Source of the DNA: Lachnospiraceae bacterium
GTDB taxonomy: Bacteria; Bacillota; Clostridia; Lachnospirales; Lachnospiraceae
Reading direction: 5' to 3'
DNA length: 52,937 nucleotides
Assembly (NCBI GenBank): GCA_017526985.1
Contig: JAFXQR010000108.1
Span: forward strand, 1-52,937
Shown: in pieces, positions 30,839 to 39,564 of the stretch
How the letters are laid out: every line of letters begins with the position of its first letter
Position numbering within the stretch: position 1 is the stretch's first letter
Made by a program: the position numbers and the translations under genes
The notes under the pieces: generated by a model
Told to the model about the DNA's origin: nothing
What the model saw: only the letters and a program-made list of their open reading frames with translations
The model's database searches: none

Positions 30839-33184
30839 ATGAACAGAATCACTGAGACAATCCCGTATGATTACCATAACTGTCCGATCCCGGGCGGCGG
30901 ATATGTCACCGGCTTTTTGTATCATCCGGCGGAAAAGAATCTGCTGTATCTGCGTACGGATATCGGCGGTACTTACCGTTACGACTATGTCACCGGTAAA
31001 TGGATCAGTCTTGTGGAACATGTCAGAACCACAAAGATCGATGAGACCTTTCCCATCGCTATAGCCGTAGATCCTGACGATACCGATCTCTTCTATATCG
31101 CCTGCGGATGTGGCGATGAGGATGCCGGACTGCTCTGCATTTCCCACGACTGCGGAGATACCTTTACTTATGAGCACATCCCGGCAGCAGTCCACGGCAA
31201 CTGGCCGGGAAGAAGCACCGGCGAGCGTCTGCTGGTCGATCCGTCGGATCACAATACCTTGTACTTTGCCAGCCAGAAGGATGGCCTGCTGCGTACCCGG
31301 GATCTGGGAAAGACTTGGGAGAAACTGCCGGTTCCCGAAGACTATATGACCTTTGTTTATGTGAGTGCGGATGGTCAGACCGTGATCGCCGGTACTGCCG
31401 GTGTTACTACCAAAAAAGACGATCTCACCCGTGGTCACAGTCTATACATTTCCTATGATGGCGGCGCCCGTTTTGAAGTACTGCCGGAACCGGAAAGCGT
31501 ACAGATAGAAGGTGCCAAAATGAACGGTTTGGTCGCTTCCCATTATGCAGCGGATGACCGTTACCTCTATATCACCATGAACTCCACCGGCCTTTGGAAT
31601 TATGTGACGGAGCTCGGCTACTGCTGCGACTCCGGTTGTGTTTTGGACGGCCGCCTGTTACGGTATCCGCTGAATAACGGACGCATTTCTGCTTATGAAG
31701 ACATCACGCCGCGGGAGGATAATGGCACTGTTTATGGTGCCGATGCCGCCGGCAGAAAATACCTGCGCTATGGTATGGGCGGCATCTCCACCACTCCTGC
31801 GGCACCGGGTCTTCTGGTGGCCAGCACGGTTTCCAGAGACTGCGTGGATGATGACTGTGTCTATCGCTCCACCGACTATGGCCGGACCTGGGAAAAAGTA
31901 TTGCAGGGGCTGCATACCGGAAAGATCGTATTCCGCGCCGAATATCTGCAGCCGAAATACAACGGCAACCGAAACTGCATTCACTGGCTGTCCGATTGCC
32001 GGCTGCATCCGTACAATGCCGATGAATGCTGGTTCAATACCGGCACCGGCGTATTTCACTGCAAAGATTTTACAAATAAAACCGTCACTTTCACTGATGA
32101 AAATGATGGTCTCGAAGAAACGGTACACTTAAATGTCTATGCACCGGTCTCCGGAGAGGTTGCTTTGGTAGATATTCTGGGAGATCTGGGTGGCTTTGCT
32201 TTTCACGATCCTGCAAAAGCATGTGCCAATTCTTTTGCCGACCATGAAGGCAACCGCTATATCACCTGCATCAACGCTGATCTTTCCGATACCGATGCAA
32301 ACCTGGGCATCGTGGCGGCTCGCGGCAACTGGCGCGGTCTGACCAAAGGCGGCCTGATCCGCACCACGGACAACTTCCGCTCCTTTGACCGGATCCCTAT
32401 GTACTTCGGCCTCAGCGAAAAGATCGACCGCTTTATGCATGAGATTGAAAAACCGAATGTCAATCCCGGCTGGGTGGCCATGTCCCCGGACGGCAATAAT
32501 ATCGTCTGGTCCATTGCTGACGGGATCACGCTGCCGGCGGATCAGGTCATCTGCAGCAACGATACCGGCACGCATTTTGCACAGGTTCGTATCCTCGATG
32601 CCAAAGGCACTGCCAAAACCACCGGGCATTTCAAGGCCTTTTCGGATCGTGTGCGTTCGGATATCTTCTACGGCTTTGATGAGGCATCCCGCTTTTATGT
32701 CAGCACAGACGGCGGACTGCATTTTACGGAGAAGGCGCTTACCGGCTCCTTCCCCGCTACCGACTTTGGCCTGATCGATACGATCAACAAGACCGAGATC
32801 CGCGCGGAAGGCGGACACAGCGGCATCTTCTATATCGCCCTGGGCAAAGACGGTCTGTATAAGCTGAGCTATGACTTCTCCGCAGAGACTTTTACCGCAA
32901 AGCAGCTGACAGCGGATGGCGACAGCGTCTTTCGTATGGGGCTTGGACTATTGCGGGACGGCGGTGATTATCTGTCCGAGAACAAAGCCCTCTATCTCTG
33001 TGGTGAAATTGGCAGGCAATACGGCTTTTTCCGTTCTTTCGATGACGGCCGGACCTACCAGCTCATCAGTAATGAAAAACAGCATTTTGGCGAGATCAAC
33101 TCCATCGACGGTGACAAGCGACACTTCGGCCGCTTCTTCATCGCCACCGGAACCCGCGGGGTCAAATACGGAGAACAGTTATAA
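30839..33184 (+). CDS. GH74-like xyloglucan hydrolase, cytosolic
   Basis: This 781-residue two-domain beta-propeller protein has several BNR/Asp-box motifs (SHDCGDTF, STDYGRTWE, SYDGGARFE, STDGGLHF). D41 in RTDIGGTYRYD and D449 in LGDLGGF match the catalytic base and acid of GH74 enzymes; their spacing of 408 residues is close to the 410 of Clostridium Xgh74A (D70 and D480). There is no signal peptide, unlike most endo-xyloglucanases, so it probably cuts imported xyloglucan oligosaccharides inside the cell. The start follows AGAGG. GH31 lies 26 bp downstream. Confidence 0.88.
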   Translation: MNRITETIPYDYHNCPIPGGGYVTGFLYHPAEKNLLYLRTDIGGTYRYDYVTGKWISLVEHVRTTKIDETFPIAIAVDPDDTDLFYIACGCGDEDAGLLCISHDCGDTFTYEHIPAAVHGNWPGRSTGERLLVDPSDHNTLYFASQKDGLLRTRDLGKTWEKLPVPEDYMTFVYVSADGQTVIAGTAGVTTKKDDLTRGHSLYISYDGGARFEVLPEPESVQIEGAKMNGLVASHYAADDRYLYITMNSTGLWNYVTELGYCCDSGCVLDGRLLRYPLNNGRISAYEDITPREDNGTVYGADAAGRKYLRYGMGGISTTPAAPGLLVASTVSRDCVDDDCVYRSTDYGRTWEKVLQGLHTGKIVFRAEYLQPKYNGNRNCIHWLSDCRLHPYNADECWFNTGTGVFHCKDFTNKTVTFTDENDGLEETVHLNVYAPVSGEVALVDILGDLGGFAFHDPAKACANSFADHEGNRYITCINADLSDTDANLGIVAARGNWRGLTKGGLIRTTDNFRSFDRIPMYFGLSEKIDRFMHEIEKPNVNPGWVAMSPDGNNIVWSIADGITLPADQVICSNDTGTHFAQVRILDAKGTAKTTGHFKAFSDRVRSDIFYGFDEASRFYVSTDGGLHFTEKALTGSFPATDFGLIDTINKTEIRAEGGHSGIFYIALGKDGLYKLSYDFSAETFTAKQLTADGDSVFRMGLGLLRDGGDYLSENKALYLCGEIGRQYGFFRSFDDGRTYQLISNEKQHFGEINSIDGDKRHFGRFFIATGTRGVKYGEQL

Positions 33185-33210
33185 ACAAAAAACAGAAAGG
33201 CGGATAATAT

Positions 33211-35286
33211 ATGCACATCATCATCAATAATGACCACAATCGTCTGGAGATCCACGACGGCAAGAAACAACTCTGGCTGGAGCCTTGGGGGCCTGACGCT
33301 TTCCGTGTACGCATGAGTGCCGGACCGGAAATGGATGGCAATGACTGGGCATTGTCCGAAACCATGCCGGAAGTGAAGCTGCAGGTATCCGAGGAGACCG
33401 TGGATACCACCGATCCCTGGTATGCTTCCGCAGAATGGGAAAAATATCACCAGAGCGGCAAGATCTATACCGTGACCAACGGAAAACTGACCGCAAAAAT
33501 AGGTACCGAAGGCTGGATCAGTTATTATAACCAAAACGGCGATCTGCTGACCGCTGAATACTGGCGGAACCGCAACCGCATCAACCGCTATGCAGTGCCC
33601 CTGCGCATCGAAGCCCGTGAATTGAAGCCCTATCCCGGCAGCACGGACTATGAGCTCTATGCCCGCTTCGAAGCCTTTGACGATGAAAAGATCTTTGGTA
33701 TGGGCCAATACCAGGACGGCCACCTGGATAAAAAAGGCTCCAGTCTGGAACTGGCGCACCGAAATTCCCAGGCTTCCGTTCCCTTCTTTGTCTCCAGTCG
33801 CGGATACGGTTTCTTCTGGAACAATCCGGCCATCGGTACCGCTACCTTTGCTACCAACAAAACCGAGTGGTATGCGAAGTGTACCAAAAAGCTGGATTAT
33901 TATATCACTGCCGGTGATACTCCGTTAGAGATCGAGGAACACTACTCTCTCGCTACCGGCCGCAGCCCTATGATGCCGGAATTCGGACTGGGTTACTGGC
34001 AGTGCAAATTACGCTACCGCAACCAGCAGGAGATCCTGGATGTGGCACGGGAACACAAAAAGCGGGGACTGCCCATGGATGCCATCGTAGTGGACTTTTT
34101 CCACTGGACCATGCAGGGTGAATTCAAATTTGAACCGCGTGACTGGCCGGATCCGGAAGGCATGGTCAAAGAACTGAAAGAACTGGGCATTGAAACCGTG
34201 GTCTCTGTCTGGCCTACCATTGATGAGCGCAGCGAAAACTACGGTGAGATGGCGGAGAACGGCTATCTGGTGGATGCGGACCGCGGCTGCTCCTATCATA
34301 TGTCCTGGATGGGCAATACCGTATTCTATGACGCCACCAATCCCGGCGCCCAGAAATTTGTCTGGGAAAAATGCAAAGAGAACTATTATACCAAAGGCAT
34401 CCGCGTCTTTTGGCTGGACGAAGCCGAGCCGGAATACGGACCTTATGATTTTGATAATTACCGGTATTATGCGGGACCGGCACTCACCTGCTCCAACATC
34501 TATCCCGTCGGCTATGCCAAGGGCTTTTATGACGGTCTTAAGGAAGCCGGCGAGACCGATATCCTGAGTCTGGTACGCTGTGCATGGGCCGGCTCCCAGA
34601 AATACGGTGTCCTCACCTGGTCCGGTGATATCTACTCCTCCTTCCGTTCCATGCGGGAGCAGTTAAAGGCAGGCCTTGGCATGTCCGTTGCCGGCATTCC
34701 CTGGTGGACAAGTGACATCGGCGGTTTCTTAGGCGGCGATATCCGGGATAAGGATTTCCGGGAACTTTTGGTGCGCTGGTTTGCCTGGGGCGCCTTCTGT
34801 CCGGTCTTCCGTATGCATGGCGAACGCTCTCCGTGGTATGAGCGAGAACAGGAATTCATTGACAATGTTCGTCAGCTGACCAGCGGCCAGGACAATGAAG
34901 TTTGGAGTTTCGGCGAAGAGAATTATAAGATCCTCTCCGAATACCTCTTCATCCGCGAACGTCTGCGTCCGTATGTGCGGGAATGCATGAACAAAGCACA
35001 CACGAAAGGCGAGCCGGTGATGCGTCCTCTGTACTTTGATTTCCCGACAGATGCCAACACTCTTTCTGTTGAAGATGCGTATATGTTCGGCCCGGATCTG
35101 CTGGTGGCTCCGGTCATGGAAGCCGGTGTCAATACAAGAGAAGTTTATCTCCCCGCAGGTACCCGCTGGAAGGAATGCAGCACCGGTAAGATCTATGAAG
35201 GCGGTCAGACCGTCAGTGCCAATGCACCACTGCACATCATACCGGTCTTCAGTCGCGAAGGCTGCGAATTCGAGATCTATAAATAA
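33211..35286 (+). CDS. GH31 glycosidase, probable alpha-xylosidase
   Basis: This 691-residue GH31 enzyme has the nucleophile D403 in RVFWLDEAEPEYG and the likely acid/base D473 in TWSGDIYSSF. RCAWAGSQKYG precedes the latter, and GIPWWTSDIGGF follows it. No signal peptide, so cytosolic. GH31 enzymes with this kind of sequence act on alpha-xylosides or alpha-glucosides. The coupling to GH74 favours removal of the alpha-1,6-xylose of xyloglucan oligosaccharides. AGAAAGG precedes the ATG. It is the last gene of the two-gene operon. Confidence 0.9.
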   Translation: MHIIINNDHNRLEIHDGKKQLWLEPWGPDAFRVRMSAGPEMDGNDWALSETMPEVKLQVSEETVDTTDPWYASAEWEKYHQSGKIYTVTNGKLTAKIGTEGWISYYNQNGDLLTAEYWRNRNRINRYAVPLRIEARELKPYPGSTDYELYARFEAFDDEKIFGMGQYQDGHLDKKGSSLELAHRNSQASVPFFVSSRGYGFFWNNPAIGTATFATNKTEWYAKCTKKLDYYITAGDTPLEIEEHYSLATGRSPMMPEFGLGYWQCKLRYRNQQEILDVAREHKKRGLPMDAIVVDFFHWTMQGEFKFEPRDWPDPEGMVKELKELGIETVVSVWPTIDERSENYGEMAENGYLVDADRGCSYHMSWMGNTVFYDATNPGAQKFVWEKCKENYYTKGIRVFWLDEAEPEYGPYDFDNYRYYAGPALTCSNIYPVGYAKGFYDGLKEAGETDILSLVRCAWAGSQKYGVLTWSGDIYSSFRSMREQLKAGLGMSVAGIPWWTSDIGGFLGGDIRDKDFRELLVRWFAWGAFCPVFRMHGERSPWYEREQEFIDNVRQLTSGQDNEVWSFGEENYKILSEYLFIRERLRPYVRECMNKAHTKGEPVMRPLYFDFPTDANTLSVEDAYMFGPDLLVAPVMEAGVNTREVYLPAGTRWKECSTGKIYEGGQTVSANAPLHIIPVFSREGCEFEIYK

Positions 35287-35308
35287 ACAATTTCCTATAA
35301 AGCAAAAA

Positions 35309-35347
35309 AGGGCGTTTCCCGCTTACGGAAAACGCCCTGTTTTTTTA
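35309..35347 (+). terminator. Bidirectional terminator
   Basis: AGGGCGTTT and AAACGCCCT arms pair around CCCGCTTACGGA-type loop sequence, with A residues before and seven T residues after. It separates the convergent GH31 and histidine kinase genes. Confidence 0.88.
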
Positions 35348-35351
35348 TCTC

Positions 35352-36662
35352 TCACAGCGGCAGGATCAGTGTTACTTCCGTCCCCTCCTCCGCCTTCCAG
35401 CTCTTCATAAACAGATCTCCACCCAGCCGCTCTGCGGTCTTTTTCGCCACATACAAGCCAATGCCCTGTCCTTCGGTATCCGATGCATTGGAGCCACGCC
35501 AGTAGCTCTGAAAGACATAAGCACACTCTTCCTCCGACAAAACCTTCCCTTTATTTTTTACGCTCAAATAAAAGTCTTCGTCCTGTCTGCCCATGACCAG
35601 ACGAATCTTTCTTCCGTCACCGTATTTGATTGCATTATCCAGAAGCTGCGCTGCGATCCGATAGATCCCGTCCCGGTCGCTGGTAATGAGGGGATTGTTT
35701 TCGCACACCGTCTCAAAGGGAATGTGCAGCAGTTCCATGCGTCCCGCATAATCTTTTCGGATCATCTCCAGAAGCTCTTCCAGATAAAATGTGGTGATAT
35801 TCTCTTCTTCGCGTACTTCCGGCTGTTTGCTGCTCTCCAGGATCTCCTTTACCAGCCCGTCCACCTTTTCCACATTTTTCAGGATCTTCTCCGCCGTCTG
35901 CGAATCCGCTTCATCCGGTCGTTTCTCTTCGCGATAGATCCCGCGCTCGATAGCTTCCGCATACAGCCGGATATTTGACAACGGTGTCTTGATCCCATGC
36001 GCAATGGACACGATCATAGTCTGTTTTTCTTTTTCCACCTCACGGATATTCTTCTCTTTCCGCCCCAGCTCATCTTTGAGCATATTCATGCCCCAGATAT
36101 ATCTGTGAAAAAACATGGATCTGCTCTGCGGGATCCCCTCAGTCAGTCTTCCCTGTGCGATCTTTTCCGGATACTCCGACAGACGGTCAAAGGGTTGTAT
36201 CATCAGACGATAGCCGGCGATGACCACCAGCAGCACCACCAGCCAGGAGCCCAGCAATATGCTGCCTGCAACGCGCACGGTAAACTCTTTTTCTCCCGAA
36301 CAATAGGTAATCCGAAGCACTGCCCGCTGCACACCATCCCCGTCCCTCACCGGACATAGAAATGACGATGCATAGGTATCCCGATTTTCACCGTCAGCCT
36401 CCTCGGTCATCAGTTGTTCGATGGTCAGACACTCTACACGATCCGGCACATAACGCGCATCAAATAGCTGCCGGTACCGGGTAAGATCCGGATCCCCCAT
36501 CCCGCCATTCTGTTGTTCCAGATCCCGGACGATACGGTTCACCACCACATTACGCATCCCATTCTCGCGCTCATAAAACCGGCGTATAAAAGAAAAAACG
36601 ACCAGCGCAGCAGCCGTAAAGATAATACTTATCAGGATCAGATACCGCAAAAGTCGTTTCAA
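35352..36662 (-). CDS. Sensor histidine kinase
   Basis: This 436-residue membrane kinase has TM1 at about 5-27, an extracellular loop of about 100 residues, and TM2 at about 132-152. HisKA carries H222 in SIAHGIKTPLSN, and the HATPase domain has LLDNAIKYGDG and EGQGIGLYVAKK. The likely start is the TTG at 36662, which overlaps the response-regulator stop as TTGA with GGAGAGG a few bases upstream; an ATG at 36695 lacks a site. It is the last gene of the exporter/C45/two-component operon and is expected to phosphorylate the regulator encoded just upstream. Confidence 0.88.
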   Translation of the reverse strand: MKRLLRYLILISIIFTAAALVVFSFIRRFYERENGMRNVVVNRIVRDLEQQNGGMGDPDLTRYRQLFDARYVPDRVECLTIEQLMTEEADGENRDTYASSFLCPVRDGDGVQRAVLRITYCSGEKEFTVRVAGSILLGSWLVVLLVVIAGYRLMIQPFDRLSEYPEKIAQGRLTEGIPQSRSMFFHRYIWGMNMLKDELGRKEKNIREVEKEKQTMIVSIAHGIKTPLSNIRLYAEAIERGIYREEKRPDEADSQTAEKILKNVEKVDGLVKEILESSKQPEVREEENITTFYLEELLEMIRKDYAGRMELLHIPFETVCENNPLITSDRDGIYRIAAQLLDNAIKYGDGRKIRLVMGRQDEDFYLSVKNKGKVLSEEECAYVFQSYWRGSNASDTEGQGIGLYVAKKTAERLGGDLFMKSWKAEEGTEVTLILPL

Positions 36663-37333
36663 ATTTCCTCTCCAAATAAAAAGCCTTTTCGCCATACCGT
36701 ACGGATCAATACCGGATTGGCCGGATCTTCCTCCAGCCGCTCCCGCAGCCAGCGGATATGGACATTTAATGTCGCCTGCTCCACAAAAGCATCGCCCCAT
36801 ACCGCATCGTAGAGTTCTTCCTTGGTCAGCAGCCGGCCTTTGTTCTCCATCATATACCAAAGCAGCTCATACAGTTTTCCGCGGATCTCACAGAGCTTCC
36901 CGTCCCTGTATACCTGTTGCTTCTCTGTATCGATCACAATACTGCCGCAGGTCATCTTCTGTCCGGTCTGTTTGCCGCTTCTGTGAAGCAGTGCTTTCAC
37001 CTTGGCCGTCAGGACCGGTGCCGATACCGGCTTGTCGATATAGTCATCCGCGCCCAGCCGAAATCCGGTCAGCTTGCTCTCCTCATCGCCTCTGGCACTC
37101 ATGAGAATGATCGGGAGATCTCTCTTTTTCCGGATATCACCGCACGCCGCAAAACCATCGATCCCGGGAAGCATCACATCCAGAAGAAGCAACCCCACCG
37201 GCTCTTTTTCCAGAATTCGCATTCCTTCTTCTGCCGTTCCCGCACCAAGCGCACATAAACCTTCTGCCATCATAAAATCCAGCAGAAGGCCTCTTAATTC
37301 TTCATCATCTTCTATGATCAATATATCCGTCAT
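36659..37333 (-). CDS. OmpR family response regulator
   Basis: This 224-residue regulator has a receiver domain with IIEDDEE near residues 6-12, the phospho-accepting D52 in LLLLDVMLPG, and an SAR/K pair later. The C-terminal winged helix has the OmpR pattern (LTKEELYDAVWGD, ATLNVHIRWLRERL). The start is the ATG at 37333; extended frames upstream lack a site. It lies 31 bp after the lipoprotein gene. The palindrome at 42033-42049 is its most likely binding site. Confidence 0.92.
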   Translation of the reverse strand: MTDILIIEDDEELRGLLLDFMMAEGLCALGAGTAEEGMRILEKEPVGLLLLDVMLPGIDGFAACGDIRKKRDLPIILMSARGDEESKLTGFRLGADDYIDKPVSAPVLTAKVKALLHRSGKQTGQKMTCGSIVIDTEKQQVYRDGKLCEIRGKLYELLWYMMENKGRLLTKEELYDAVWGDAFVEQATLNVHIRWLRERLEEDPANPVLIRTVWRKGFLFGEEI

Positions 37334-37364
37334 TGTTATAGCATACCATTCCCCGTGGTATTTT

Positions 37365-38759
37365 TCAATCGGTTTCCACCCGCGTAAACACCGGATGATC
37401 CACGATCCCTTCCGTTCCCGTAAAACAGATTTCCATATGTCCCGTCGCATAATCATAAGTGACGATATGGAACACATTCTCCGAATACAGCTTCTGAAAT
37501 ACCGTTTTATGATCCGTTCGTTCTCTGGTCACGATCCCTTTCACATCCGCAAAGGTCAGCCGTTCCTTTTCTCCGAGCCATGTATGAAATTTACAAAAGC
37601 GCACATAATTCCCACCGCTCCTTGCCAGCCGGGAATAATTCCCTTCTGTCACAAACGCATTGACCGCGCATAAGCTGTCCGGATGTTCCCAGACAAGACC
37701 ATCCGCCAGTGTGGAATGCTGGTCTCTGAGCACCGCGCCGTTACTTTCTTCCGGTGATCCCACATAATCCTCCGCAACCACACATTCCTTCGCATCCGTG
37801 ATCAGCACATTATGCGCAAAGGTGAAGGACTCGCTCTCCGACACCATATACTCGCCCACACTGCGCGCATCCCCCAGGTGTTCCATAGCATAGCGCAGTT
37901 CGTAAGTATAACACTTCTTCCCCTCGCATTCATAGACATCATCGGATCCTGCATCCAGCACACCGGCAAACACACCTTTATCGTTCAGGCCTGTCAGCAT
38001 ATCCAGCATTCCCAGCACAGCAATCCCTGTATAACTGTTTTTCCCTTCTCCCATCTGAAAATGTATCACCGCCTGTGCCATACACATCTGAAATTCACTG
38101 CCCTGCGGCCATTCCATGGTACGGCTGACCATCATCTGTCCGCTCTCGCTCTTCTCTCCCCATACCGCCAGCGAATTGCAGCTGAATTCCCGCAAGGCAT
38201 CCGGTACCAGTGATGCCAGCAAAGCTTCCTCATAGCTGAGCTTCCCGTCACTCTCCATGCCTTTTCTGCCATCCGAAATGGCCTGCGCAAAACTCTCCAG
38301 TTCGGTTGCATATTCCTCCGGAAGATTCTGCAGCAAAGCATAGATCCGCTCCTCCACCGGTGTATAATCTCCGTTCAGATTCGGAAATGCCATATTGATA
38401 TTTTCGTAGAGATACGGTTCCATCACGGTTGCATAATCCAGGTCGATCTTTAAGATTGCCTCCGCATAGGCCCTTCCCGCAGCCGCGTAATCTCCGTCCT
38501 GATAATCCAGATACACTTCATAGTAGGATGGTTTCTTTTCAATGACACATCTTCCGTCCGCTGAGGTATAAGTCTCCAACACGGATTCTGTCTGCGCCTC
38601 TTCCCCCTCATAACTCCGGGTATCCCACATCACATCCACCGGTTCGATCGTGCTCACGGCAGCCGATGCCGGTGCCGCATAGTCCGGAGTATCATCCGCG
38701 CACGCCCCCAGCAAAAGCATTCCAAGAAAAGTCATCCCGCTTATCATCTGTCTTCTCAT
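37365..38759 (-). CDS. C45-like NTN-hydrolase lipoprotein
   Basis: The 464-residue precursor has a lipoprotein signal ending LLGAC with C20. After an N-terminal region of about 170 residues, C194 in EFSCNSLAVWG is the candidate nucleophile, followed by SRTMEW where C45 (acyl-CoA:6-APA acyltransferase-like) enzymes usually have RNxDW. The position of the Cys suggests an autocatalytic cut there. Such enzymes hydrolyse or transfer acyl groups on small amides. It would be anchored outside the membrane. It lies between the ABC ATPase gene and the two-component genes, implying work on the same compound. Exact reaction unknown. Confidence 0.75.
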   Translation of the reverse strand: MRRQMISGMTFLGMLLLGACADDTPDYAAPASAAVSTIEPVDVMWDTRSYEGEEAQTESVLETYTSADGRCVIEKKPSYYEVYLDYQDGDYAAAGRAYAEAILKIDLDYATVMEPYLYENINMAFPNLNGDYTPVEERIYALLQNLPEEYATELESFAQAISDGRKGMESDGKLSYEEALLASLVPDALREFSCNSLAVWGEKSESGQMMVSRTMEWPQGSEFQMCMAQAVIHFQMGEGKNSYTGIAVLGMLDMLTGLNDKGVFAGVLDAGSDDVYECEGKKCYTYELRYAMEHLGDARSVGEYMVSESESFTFAHNVLITDAKECVVAEDYVGSPEESNGAVLRDQHSTLADGLVWEHPDSLCAVNAFVTEGNYSRLARSGGNYVRFCKFHTWLGEKERLTFADVKGIVTRERTDHKTVFQKLYSENVFHIVTYDYATGHMEICFTGTEGIVDHPVFTRVETD

Positions 38760-38801
38760 ATCGTTTCTACCATTCCTGTCATCATTTTGATGTTCGTATT
38801 T

Positions 38802-39563
38802 CTACCAGCCCTGTTCCATCAGCCAGCGGTTGATCTGCCGTTCTCTCTGTGTCAGATCCGCTTCATCCTGCAATTTTCCGAGTGCCATCTCCCCCTCGAT
38901 ATGACCGTCGATCAGATAGATCACCTTATCGCTGGCTGCCGCTACTCTGGCACTGTGGGTGACCATCATGATCGCCGTTCCTTCCCGGTTGATCCCCACC
39001 AGTTCACGGATCACTTCACCGGCCGCTTTGGAATTGAGCGCCCCGGTGGGTTCGTCTGCAAACAATACCCTGGGATGATTGATCATTGCCCGGCAAAGAC
39101 AGGCACGCTGCAGCTGCCCGCCGGATACCTCTCCCACCTTATGCTCCGCGATCTCCATGATCCCCAGACGCCGCATCAGCACTTCCGCCTCTTCCCTCAC
39201 ACTCTTGCGGTCTTTGAGCTGTGCGTGGAATCCCGGCAGCAGGATATTATCCAGGATACACAGCTTTTTCATCATATACATCTGCTGAAAGATAAATCCC
39301 ATGCTCACCAGGCGTATCTTTGCCATCTCTTTATCTTTCATCTGTGTATAGCTTTTCCCCATAAAGACGATCTCTCCGGCTGTTGCCCGGTCCATACCGC
39401 TCACTGTATAGAGCAGCGTGGATTTGCCGCTTCCGGACGGTCCCATCACGGTGACAAACTCCCCTTCCTGCAGATGCAGATCGATATTCCGCAGCACATT
39501 GTTGCTGATCTTGTTCACCACATAAGTTTTGCACAACCCGTTTACTTCGATCAAAGATCCCAT
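38802..39563 (-). CDS. ABC ATPase of an FtsX-type exporter
   Basis: This 253-residue ATPase has Walker A GPSGSGKST, signature VSGGQLQRACLCRAM and Walker B VLFADEPTGALNS, the LolD/MacB/BceA pattern. The C-terminus extends beyond the core with a charged tail. It starts one base after the permease stop and is therefore coupled to it. Confidence 0.92.
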   Translation of the reverse strand: MGSLIEVNGLCKTYVVNKISNNVLRNIDLHLQEGEFVTVMGPSGSGKSTLLYTVSGMDRATAGEIVFMGKSYTQMKDKEMAKIRLVSMGFIFQQMYMMKKLCILDNILLPGFHAQLKDRKSVREEAEVLMRRLGIMEIAEHKVGEVSGGQLQRACLCRAMINHPRVLFADEPTGALNSKAAGEVIRELVGINREGTAIMMVTHSARVAAASDKVIYLIDGHIEGEMALGKLQDEADLTQRERQINRWLMEQGW

Positions 39564-39564
39564 T

